Shown here piece after piece: positions 10,299 to 19,791 of a stretch of 64,000 bases of DNA. The position numbers and the translations under genes are program-made. The first letter of the stretch is position 1. The number at the start of each line of letters is the position of its first letter. The DNA lies in contig OX393577.1 in the NCBI GenBank assembly GCA_947652605.1, positions 9,424,868 to 9,488,867 of the forward strand, in the 5' to 3' direction. The notes beneath the pieces were generated by a model. The model saw only the letters and a list, made by a program, of their open reading frames with translations, was not told the DNA's origin and searched no databases. Origin of the DNA: Elmis aenea (lineage: Eukaryota > Arthropoda > Insecta > Coleoptera > Elmidae).

Positions 10299-12744
10299 TT
10301 GCGAGTAGTTTTTGATGGCTCAAGTCCAACGTCGACAGGTGTTTCATTAAATGATCTTCAAATGCCTGGACCTCCATTGCAAAATGATCTCTTTTCGATC
10401 TTGATTCGATTTTATCAAAATAAATTCGTTGTTTCAGCAGACATTACAAAGATGTATCGTCAAATTCTAGTACAACCATCTGACAGATTAACCCAATGTA
10501 TCCTGTGGCAAAAAACGGACGAAACAGATCCGTCTGTGTATGAACTCAATACTGTCACCTATGGCACAACATCTGCCCCATTTTTAGCCATTCGTTACCT
10601 TAAACAGCTAGCCTCGGAAAACCTTACAATTTTTCCTGAAGCTTCTACTATTATTCAAAATGATTTTTATGTTGATGATCTACTAACTGGATTCGACGGC
10701 ATTAAAAATGCAATTAATGTTTGTCGTCAAATTGATACAATTCTTAAGCAAAGTTGTTTTGAATTAAGAAAATGGACGTCAAATTGCAATAATATCGTTA
10801 ACAATATTTCGAACACTCAAAACTCAATTGAAAGGTTAATTATTAGTTCTGTTGAAAACTGTAAAACACTTGGTCTTCTTTGGGTTTCAACAGATGATAC
10901 CTTAACTTATAGAATCAATATATCTAGTTTACCAAAGCAAATAACAAAAAGATCGATTCTCTCTTGTATTGCTCAAATCTTCGATCCTCTTGGTTTATTG
11001 GGAGCTTGTACCATAACAGCTAAAATCATATTACAACGTCTTTGGATGGAACATATTTCTTGGGATGAATCGATTCCGTCAGACATTCATAATAATTGGA
11101 CTAAATTTCACAATGATTTACTCCAGTTAAACAATCTCGAAATACAACGACGTGTAACTTGTGATAACCCAATAAGAATTGAATTGCATGGTTTTTGTGA
11201 TGCGTCTGAACAAGCTTATGGCGCATGTGTGTATGTTAAATCATTTGATGCAAACGGTCAAATTCATGTTCATTTAGTTAGTGCTAAAAGCAAGGTGGCA
11301 CCGATCAAGCATATCAGCATTCCTCGTTTGGAGCTAAGTGGTGCTCTAATTCTAGCCAAACTAAGAAAAAATATTGAAAATTCGCTTACGCTGAAGTTAG
11401 ATTCGGTTAACTTTTGGTGCGACTCAACTATCGTTCTCAGTTGGATTCGTACTTCAACAAATTTGTTAAAAACGTTTGTCGCAAACAGAGCATCAAAAAT
11501 CCAATCGTTAACAAACAGTACAGATTGGCATTATGTCAAATCAAAAGAAAATCCCGCAGATTTATTGTCTCGTGGCATAAACCCAAGTTCGCTAAATAAA
11601 TGTTATTTATGGAGGCATGGTCCTGAATGGTTGCATCAACAATCATCGGAATTAGATTATCCAAATTTTGAAACAATTCATTACTTGCCAGAATTAAAAT
11701 CAAATAAATACTCATTCATTCTTACACCATTCATTGATCTGTTGCACATACATAATTATTCGAGTTACAATAAACTACTTCGTTGCGTTGCGTATTGTTA
11801 TCGGTTTGTAAACAATTGCAAACAACCTAAGCAAAATCGCATATATGGTCCTCTTACCATGGACGAATTAAACTTGTCATTAATTGCCATAGTCAAAATT
11901 GTTCAAAATCAATCATTCCCTCGAGAATATCGTTTATTAAAGGATAATAAACCATTGCAAAAAGATAGCAAAATCATCTGCTTAAACCTCTTTGTTGACA
12001 TTAAAAATATTATTCGTGTAGGTGGACGACTTACTCATTCTAATTTCTATTTTGAGCAAAAGCATCCCATACTTATACCTGCAAATCATCACTTCACTAA
12101 ATTGTTATTCGAGCACGAACATTTGAAGCTAAAACATGCTGGTCCACAGCAACTATTGTATTCAATTCGCGAAAAGTTTTGGCCAATTTCAGGGAGAAAC
12201 ATATCTCGTCAAGTTGTTCACAATTGCATTAATTGCTTTCGAGGAAAACCTAAAACTCTAACTCCTAAAGTAGGAGATTTGCCAAAAGAACGCGTTATTC
12301 CATCTTTACCATTCGCAATAACTGGCGTAGATTATGCCGGACCCTTTTTAATAAAGGAACGTAAAGGTAGGAATGCCAAAACATTTAAATGTTACATCAG
12401 TTTATTCGTTTGTTTTACCACCAAAGCACTTCATTTGGAATTAGTTTCGGATTTAACTAAAGAAAGTTTCATTGCTGCCTTAAGACGATTTGTGTCGAGA
12501 CGGGGCAAACCATACGAGCTTCGTTCCGATAATGGCACCAATTTTGTTGGAGCAAAGAACGAACTTGTTGAACTTAGTAAATTCATAACTAACAATCAAA
12601 ATCCATTAGCTGAATTAATTCAAAATGAAGGCATTATTTGGAAGTTTATTCCGCCTTATTCGCCTCATTTCGGAGGCATTTGGGAGGCAGGGGTCAAACG
12701 CGTAAAATATCATCTAAAAAGAATATTGGGAAATACTAATTTAG
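10299..12744 (+). pseudogene. BEL/Pao reverse transcriptase, RNase H and integrase (truncated)
   Basis: A long open frame runs from 10299 to 12911, of which the part to 12744 is BEL/Pao. In order it shows the RT palm with TVTYGTTSAPF and the catalytic YVDD (about residues 124-127), an RNase H start with LHGFCDAS, an ENPADLLSRG motif, an integrase zinc-binding region with HAGPQQLLY, and the integrase core with GVDYAGPF, RSDNGTNFVGA and PYSPHFGGIWE (the D, D, E residues). The last integrase segment is absent; the frame runs on into a LINE in antisense. Missing LTRs and a broken gag rule out autonomous activity. Confidence 0.9.
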
Positions 12745-13290
12745 CGTCTTCAATTAATATTTTCAGCTGTCATGCCACAGCTTCTCAAATGCTTGGGCCG
12801 CATTCAAAAATAGTGGAGCAAACTTTTTTCTCCTTACGTGATTTTTTTAACGTATCTGGTATTTCACATGCTGGGTCAATCGTACAATGTTTCATTCTAA
12901 ATCCAAATTGATGGGATGGGATTAGATCTTTTTCTTTAATGATTAGTTTTAATCTTTTAAGTAACAATTTTTCAAACGGTTTTGATTCCTAGGCAATAAC
13001 GAAACTGGTCTCTGTAGGACTATACTTTATGTGGTGGTTTTCCTAATATCTGGATCATAATGACCTCTGCTTCTTACAACAACCTAGGTACATACTTTAA
13101 TCTTTTAGCTTAGCAGCATTTATCAAGTTGGCTAGTTTTACTATGGTTTTCTGTGGATTGTTTTAACACTTCTCCAGTTATCAAATCAAACCCAGGGGCT
13201 TTTTTCTGGTAATTATTTGCTTTGATCTCAATACTTACTTCCTCAGTTGACGTAAGTCTTATCTTCTCTCCTTCTTCTTGGGAAGGTTCA
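12745..13290 (-). pseudogene. Jockey-like LINE reverse transcriptase fragment, unit A
   Basis: Read on the minus strand, pieces of a non-LTR RT appear in three frames. About 13260-13120 gives a KKAPGFDLITGEVLKQ motif. About 12967-12800 gives LIPSHQFGFRMKH and KKVCSTIF. About 12810-12750 gives AAQAFEKLWHD. These are RT blocks upstream of the catalytic aspartates, as in Jockey-type elements. The frame is broken at least twice and both ends are truncated; the left edge abuts the BEL/Pao integrase. Unit B has the same fragment at 28442-28987. Confidence 0.75.
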
Positions 13291-14743
13291 TCCTAACTTG
13301 GTACACCTTCCTGTTCATATGGTCGGATGTTTTTTTTCTAGACCAGTAAATCTCTATGCATTTTGCTTATTATTTATAGCCCACTTATCATTTTCCTGTC
13401 TAATTGGGAGGATTTGCATTATTGGTCTTTTTAACCATTTATTAGCTTTCCAGAGTAAAGAACAAATGATTTCTTTTTAAATAGTTACGAATTCTTCTAA
13501 AATTAACGTTGTCGCCACAATTTTGCTAATATTACTCTACCAACAATCTTTTTAAAGTCTTGTAGTAAACTTTTAGCCATTAAAAATCTGTTTTTTTTTT
13601 TTTTACAGTAAACCTAATTTGCATTTCCCTGAAATACGCTTAGTACTGCATGTAAACAAAGCAAGTCAGTTAAAAAAGTTAGATATCAGTAAATATTCTT
13701 TGTCTCTCTGCGTCGCCATGCTATTCCTCTAAACCCAAGGAGTGCAGTTATATATGCGAAAAGCTGACGTTTCATAACAACCTGAACAAATACCGTTTTC
13801 TCGTAACCGCACGCGTATTTGCTTTTAACTCAAGCGGCGGAACTTATTTTCCACATTGGTTGTCTTAGCAGTTTTGTTAATGAATACAGCAAGCGTGCTG
13901 CGATATTTTTAATTAGGGCTTTTTTATTGTCGGATAAGCTGCGACAATTAATGAAGAAAGTAATAAAAAACTCATTAATATTATAATAAAAATTACAAGC
14001 CGCTTTTGTAAGGTCTTTTTGCTTTATTAATATGTCAGGAATTGTCAACGCTAAATTTTTTCTAAATTTAAACTATAGCTAGACATAGTATACGATTGTG
14101 TCAATTTTTATACCGAAATGATACGGAATTAAAACTATACAGGGTGTCTAAGATAACGTTTCCAGAATAGGGATCTTGCTTATTTTAAGAGATATATGTT
14201 TGGATGCACTCTGTGTAGGTCAAATTAAAATTTATTTTGAAAAATTACCTATTATTTTCACAAGATTGTGTCAAAATGTAACATTTTCGTCAATATCCAT
14301 CATTTGCACAGAAAAATTATCTTTGGTCCAGTATATTTGTTAAAATGCGTTTAATTTTGTGCGTCTTGAATTCAAAATATCTAGTTATTAGCATATTTTT
14401 ATAATCTAGATATTTTGATTAAGCTGTTATACAGGGTAGTCCAAAAGTTAGAAAACGCTGGGAATTTCTCTTTTCTCCTGGTTTGTCGTTCTTGACATTT
14501 TCATTTTCGTTATTCTAATTCTGCTATTTAATTTATTATAAATCTCCCCTAATTTATTTGGAAATAAATTTATAATTTTTTGTACAGTAATTTCCACTTT
14601 TACAATAACAGAAAACTGACCATGAAATGTTGTTGCTAGAATCCGATTAAGGCTGTGTTTATTGCATCAAGAACATCAAAACTAAATGTTTGGCAGAGTT
14701 ATATGTGCTACTGGCCATTTCCTTCGGAAAAATAGAAGAAAAA
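13291..14743. other. Non-coding AT-rich stretch with a mariner-type end
   Basis: No gene is recognised. It holds a poly-T run (about 13588-13606) that differs by one base in B, a mariner-type terminus CAGGGTGTCTAAG starting at 14140 after TA without a visible partner, and a hairpin with CAAAATATCTAG and CTAGATATTTTG arms (about 14369-14416). A second end-like motif, ACAGGGTAGTCCAAAAG, is near 14432. The open frames here (for example 13298-13480) have no domain. Confidence 0.45.
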
Positions 14744-15178
14744 CTGAAAAGTTGAATAATAGAAGTAATCTTTGCGATCGCGTTGGCCATGAAACCGTCA
14801 AAGATAAAATCTAAAATTTTTTATTTACCAATTCGCGCATACTTTGCAAGTAAAATGGTGCAAAGTTTTTAAGAAAATCTTAAACGGATCCGGAGAAAAA
14901 CTCCAAAAACGAAAGCCCTGCTAAACCGCTATGATTTGAGAAGTTGTGTAATTAAATCTATGCGATTGCATAGGCGTTTAACATAGGTGAAACCGTTTTT
15001 ACAAGGGCCTTGTTTTTCGCGTTCGTCTCCGGAATCGTTTACGGTTTTTTCAAAAAATGTTTGCCATTTTACTTGCAGAGGATGAGCGCATTGATAAATA
15101 GAAGAATTTTAATTTTATCTCTGACGGTTTCATAGCCAACACGATCTCAAAAATTACCTTTATTATTTAACTTTCCAG
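14744..15178. repeat. Long imperfect palindrome, unit A
   Basis: The arms of about 200 bp run from CTGAAAAGTTGAATAATAGA (14744) inward and back to CTTTCCAG (15178). Matching blocks include GGCCATGAAACCGTCA on the left and TGACGGTTTCATAGCC on the right, and GCAAGTAAAATGG on the left and CCATTTTACTTGC on the right. The centre is near CTATGCGATTGCATAG (about 14960). It is probably a fold-back element or long-TIR MITE. The copy in B is at about 30442-30876. Confidence 0.75.
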
Positions 15179-16330
15179 TGAGAAGCCATTGACTGAAGAA
15201 CGGTCACCACAGCATCGCCGCCATCATCCACATTACTTTCAGTGGAAACCAAGCATTCGTCATCGCCGTCCTGCCTAACGTTCGTTATATTCTTCAATAG
15301 CGATGTCCTGCTACTTCCCATCACCGAGTAGCAACCGCCGACTACATCAAACAACTCTCATCACCTTTGGAACCTTTCCTTTTCAAAACTACATCCTACT
15401 CCTTCAAATCGCTTAACTACATCCGCTACATCCTGCAGCACACCTTCGACTACATCTATTTACAAGCAAGCAGCTGCAACTTAATCTCTCAAGAGAAGTT
15501 CCATCGACGCGACATCATCATTAACCAGTCCCGACGAAGACAAGTTTTATCGACTTTTGTTCCATCGGATAGTAATTGCAACATCCAGCACCAAGACATC
15601 ATGTTCTTCACTTCAGTACCAGGCTTACGGTCGAGCCAGATGGCCGACACATACGTATCACGCCTCACTAGCCGCATGGAACCGTTTTACGTCAGCTCAC
15701 AAGCCGTCTTCATCCAGCCGAGCCGACACACATGTGCACGTCTACCACATAACCGCGCTCCTGGTGAAGCACTTCCAACTGACGGACGGTCACACATCAT
15801 CGCCAACGTCGTTCCACGCCAGACAACCAGCCGCCTGCCTCACACCCAGCCGACACACATGTGAGCCCCATTGCCGCATAACCGCGCTTCGTGAGCAGCC
15901 TGTCCAGTCAACCCTGAGGATCAACTGTCGTCATCGTCGAGTCCATGGAGCCACTTCCAACACGCTTCCAACGACCTGTCTGCCGCTTCTACAAGAGAGG
16001 CCATTGGAGCAACAACCACGCCTGACGTCAATCACGCCGAGCCAAGGACGTGCTCCTCGCCCGGTCCTTACCACTGCGCTCCGTGATATTTAACCTTGCC
16101 ATCTGAGCCAACTCTGCCTCCAGCCGCTCGATTCCACCACCAAGACCGAGTACTACTTTAGCTCCATCAGCAGGCCACCAAAATCAATATGTACTTTTAT
16201 TTTACAACATTACAGTAAATTTTAAAGGCGGCTGACCTGCAGTTTGGATCTCTAAACCGGAAGGGTGTTACCGTGGAGATGGTTATGAGATCCCAACTAC
16301 AGTCAGTCAGTCGATAAACAGATATTAATA
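15179..16330 (+). other. C-rich, strand-asymmetric tract of unknown origin, unit A
   Basis: This tract is much richer in C and poorer in G on the plus strand than its surroundings, with many ACATC, CACC and CGCC steps. Two overlapping plus-strand open frames (15367-15864 and 15557-16093) are long but show no domain or plausible start context. A block with AGCCGACACACATGTG followed by ACCGCGCT occurs twice (about 15720-15760 and 15849-15893). A 6-bp duplication distinguishes unit B. It may be an LTR, a leader of an unknown retroelement, or a satellite-derived segment. Confidence 0.4.
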
Positions 16331-16688
16331 AACTAGTGTCAATGTCAGATCTTTAAATTTTAGTGAAATAGTTTTAATAACGGGAATATTTGATTTAAAA
16401 ATCAAATAGTAATGTTAACAACATTCGTTGCCCCTAACCGCTAACACTGAATGCAAAATTGTGCAGTCACCTATGTAAGTACCTACAAATAAATTAGTTC
16501 TTATATCTTTATTGAGCAATGTAATAATAATTAAGTGGTATACATAAATAAGTTAAGTTCACAATAATTAACAAATTGTAATATTTTGGAAGTTCTAAAT
16601 TATTCAAGCGTTTTGAATAATTGATACTATTGTTTTACAAAACCAAATAAATAAATGAATATAAATTACTTTTATGATAATATTTCAG
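16331..16688. other. AT-rich spacer before the THAP exon
   Basis: Nothing coding is seen. The tract ends in the acceptor TATTTCAG at 16681-16688, so an intron probably lies here. The missing first exon of the THAP gene, which should encode the N-terminal zinc-binding cysteines, was not found upstream. Confidence 0.4.
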
Positions 16689-18422
16689 GCAGACTTCCAA
16701 TGAGGGAACCAGAAGCCAGAAGTATGCAAAATTTGGCTACAACGTATTGCACATCCAAAATTTGCTACTTACGGACAAGAACAAATTCTGCATATTTAAG
16801 AGTATGTAGCATACATTTTGCAAAGATCAAGCAACAAAACGACAGATAATATTCTATTACCTACTATGAATTTACCAGGTATATTGCTAACAATTTAACA
16901 AGTGCAACATCTAATTATTCAAAATATTCATTAATTACAGGCAGGGACTAAAAACGAAAAAAAATTCGTTCGTTTCTGTTCGGAACGAAAACGAAATATA
17001 TCGTTTTCGTTCTTTTCGTTCTAACCGAAAAAATTCCTTTTTCGTTTTCGTGAACCGAAATAATAACGGTTAAAACCAGTATTACATTTTTTTTTGTCGT
17101 CAAAAAATCTAGGACTTTAATTTTTTTTCAAGTCACTACAACCCTCTATAAATACGATAACAATATTTGCGTTTCCACTAAAATATAAACGATGACGATG
17201 GGTTTTGATGCTCACGGACAGCATCTGGCGAACCGCCGCCATATTAAATTTACCAAATCGTTAAACAGATTAAAATTTAACCATTTTATTTAGTATAACA
17301 CCCGTAAGGTGTAAAAATACAACTTGATTAGTTTAAATTGTACATACGATTTTTATTAGAAAATAAAAAAATATAGCAGTGCTGTTTTAAGTTTGTTTTA
17401 GTGCTAAAAATCTATAAATTTGAATTAAATTAGATCCTGCTGTAATTATTTAAAAAGACAAAAGAATTAATTTAAGTGGATAATTTACTAAATTCTTCCA
17501 TGAATGTTGTAAATAAAAAAAGATATTAGAAGAAAACTTATATTAGCTCTAAACGCAAATAAAACATACAAATTAATAATAATTTATAAAAAATTAACTT
17601 GAAATATACTTTAACTTATCTAATAGTTTGTACATACTGCACAAAATACATTTTCACAATCCATTCAATCTTACTAGCAGCACATCAGACAATAAATCTT
17701 CTTTAACATTAGTCCTTTTCGAAGTAAGAGTACATTTTACTTTTATTAACTCTATAAACGCAAATAAAACATACACGTTAATAATATGTACCCAATCATG
17801 TGTACAGAGAATATCTACCGCTTCTTGTGTTACACGCAACTGCAAGTATAAACAATAAATTGTTAAAACATATAATGTATATGAAGAAAAGTGAAGCTCA
17901 CTTATTTCAAGTGAGATTTTTTACTGCCTCGTGGAGTTTCTCCAGCATAGAAGGTGAATTCGCGTTTGTGTTTAACAAATAAAATTTAAATAGCGACAAA
18001 ACCGGCTTTGGAAAATATTTATTTCGTTTTCGTTTTTCAACGAAAAATAATAATTTCGTTTTTGTTTTCGTTCTTAAATAAATTTCGGTTAATTTCGTTT
18101 AACGTTTTCGTTTCGTTCTCAGTCCCTGATTACAGGTTTTGATGAAGAACCCACTTTAGACAACTCTTTCAGATTTCCTAGGTCACAATCAATTCAAGTT
18201 AGTTCAACTACACATCGTCCCCAACAATTCACACTGTTACAACATGAAACACGAGATAGTAATGTTACTGAAATTTCTAGTGTAAGTGAACCCATAGAAG
18301 TTATTACAATTAGTTCTTTAGAAAAAGAAATAGAATTCATAAATGAAAGTGTTGATAATATTGGAGCCTATACCAGGAACATCGAGAGATCTTACGAAGC
18401 TAAACAATTTACTTGGATTTAA
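16689..18422 (+). pseudogene. THAP-domain gene remnant (two exons around a hAT insertion), unit A/B
   Basis: Exon 16689-16878 encodes pieces of a THAP DNA-binding domain in different frames: REPEARS, then VCKIWLQRIAHPKFATYG, then LRVCSIHF (the CxxH half of the C2CH zinc site), then ILLPTMNLPG (compare the AVPT-like motif of THAP). At least two frameshifts separate them, and unit B has the same ones. The next exon, 18136-18422, is open for 95 codons and closes the protein. The intron holds a complete hAT element (16942-18128). THAP proteins bind DNA and often derive from transposase domains. The shared lesions suggest decay before the duplication. Confidence 0.65.
16942..18128. mobile_element. 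Non-autonomous hAT element, unit A
   Basis: The ends are CAGGGACTAAAAACG and, on the complement, CAGGGACTGAGAACG. ATTACAGG is duplicated on both sides (16934-16941 and 18129-18136), an 8-bp site typical of hAT. The subterminal 120 bp on each side are dense in CGAAAACGAAA and TTCGTTTTCG motifs. There is no transposase. The target is the intron 3' splice site, so the acceptor TTACAG|G now exists on both sides. Confidence 0.9.
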
Positions 18423-18868
18423 AAATATACTTTGTATACGATACTTCTGTATTGTACATACTGTATGTTTTATAACAATTGATCTCTTTGGGTAAATATT
18501 TGTTTTGTTCAGAATGTTATGTTTTTGTTTTGTAAAAGTAATTGTTTGCATGATGTGCATATTTTGTTATTTGATAATATCAAACAACTGATAAATATCT
18601 TGCAAAGGAGACTGCACACGCATGATCCTCTTGTTCGTATATTTTATCCTGCGTTCGTGTTTATCAAATGCAAGTTTCTTACGATACTAAATATTTTACT
18701 TGGGTTATTACAGTAATTTTTTGATATCTTGTGTTAATTGTATAAATTTCTGATTTTTATATACATTCCTCTAATGATAATATATTTGTTGTTTTAATAG
18801 TCTGTTTTATTTCTTTACTTTAATGAAATAATAAATAATTAATTTGATAAAGACCCGCCCCTTTTTTA

Positions 18869-19490
18869 CATAGCCAACTTCATTCATAATTCGCTACGCT
18901 ACTTATATGGCCGTCCCAATTGACCATAAACGTCGTTCCCAGGTAAACGTCAAAAAAGTACGTCAACTGGCGCTCCCTGTGAAGTATATCAATAACTATA
19001 TTTTTCAAATTGACAGTTAGTCTCATATTTCTGTAAAACTTTGGACTTGAATAATAATTATTTACCTGTAAAAATAACCAACAGCAATCAACTTCGCTTA
19101 TGGGAAATTTCCTGAGGTAAATATGTGCTTTACCAATCTCACAACTTTTTGACGGGTTTGTTGCTTTGCTAAAAAGTATTTATACTTGTTCCAAATTCAG
19201 TGAAAATTGCGAATTAAACCATGAAGAATATTTGTTATAACTATTCATAAAAATGTTTGGGGAATTTTTCTTAACTTGAACATTTAACTGCCATTATTAG
19301 TATTAACAATGTATTAACATGACGTTTTTGAACATAAATGACATTTAAAATACATCACTGAGGGCGCCACCTGACGTACTATTTTGACGGCTGATTCTGA
19401 CTTTTCACAACAATGAAAAATTTGGAATTGGGACGGCCATATAAGTAGCGAGGAAAACAGACGAGCCGATTATGAATGAAGTTGGCCATG
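18869..19490. mobile_element. Intact 622-bp TIR element, unit B
   Basis: This is the uninterrupted counterpart of 715-1925. The outer inverted ends begin CATAGCCAACTTCATTC and CATGGCCAACTTCATTC (complement). The inner inverted block with TTATATGGCCGTCCCAATT is present on both sides. It carries no coding sequence and ends about 300 bp before the saposin-like gene, so it forms part of that gene's upstream region. Confidence 0.72.
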
Positions 19491-19656
19491 CTTTTTTAAA
19501 TCGTATTTAGCCACCTAGAGGCGTTAAATGTTACTATTAGCATGTAGTAATTCACGCCATCCGCTTGGCACCGCCACAAACAGTGAACCGGCCTACCATT
19601 CATAGACAAGTTGTCTATGATACCATCTAGAGTGGCGATTCTATACCTGTTCTGTG

Positions 19657-19756
19657 GCCACAGCGCTCTTTGAAAAATACGCACGTCGTATGCTAACGTC
19701 AATTTTGAAACAAATTATTATTGCAAAACAAAACTGTAAACAACATCACCACAACC
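19657..19756 (+). promoter_or_regulatory. Upstream block of saposin-like gene, copy B
   Basis: This is the same block as 2092-2191, placed immediately before exon 1 at 19792. The core TTTGAAAAATACGCACGTCG is unchanged between copies, which fits a conserved promoter or 5' UTR. No transcription start signal can be proved from sequence. Confidence 0.45.
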
Positions 19757-19791
19757 AAATTTTAAGTTATTTGGACATAAATAAATTTCTA

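Larger units (their letters stand above)
5849..12744 (+). mobile_element. Truncated BEL/Pao LTR retrotransposon, unit A
   Basis: A degenerate gag-pol lies in BEL/Pao order: gag with DUF1759-like region and zinc knuckle, DUF1758-type aspartic protease, reverse transcriptase, RNase H, integrase. The 5' LTR and gag start are missing; homology begins about 5849, directly behind sequence shared with the saposin-gene flank. The 3' end breaks at 12744 inside the integrase region, where a LINE fragment follows. A 2.8-kb DNA transposon is inserted in gag (5948-8775). Stops and frameshifts separate the domains. The copy at 34377 keeps the native 3' end, which confirms the truncation here. Confidence 0.88.
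1..18154. repeat. Tandem repeat unit A of a large segmental duplication
   Basis: The sequence at position 1 recurs at 18155 and again at 33859, so this is the first of two full head-to-tail copies. Alignment with unit B is near-identical over most of its length. The excess length of A is explained by two insertions, 735-1320 and 5948-8775; B has one of its own at 23996-24965. Further small differences are a 6-bp indel near 15700 and scattered single bases. The boundaries are arbitrary because the window starts inside the array; the THAP gene crosses the chosen junction. The low divergence implies a recent duplication. An assembly duplicate is unlikely, because the copies differ by precise insertions with target duplications and by clustered coding changes. 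Confidence 0.93.

Noticed and set aside
10299..12911. The 870-codon frame as a functional host or retroviral protein
   Set aside because: It is only the RT to integrase part of a BEL/Pao element, lacks a real start, has lost its integrase end, and its last 55 codons are antisense LINE sequence.
15367..16093. Two long overlapping open frames as genes
   Set aside because: They lie in a C-rich tract with few stops, overlap each other in different frames, and show no domain, signal or splice context.
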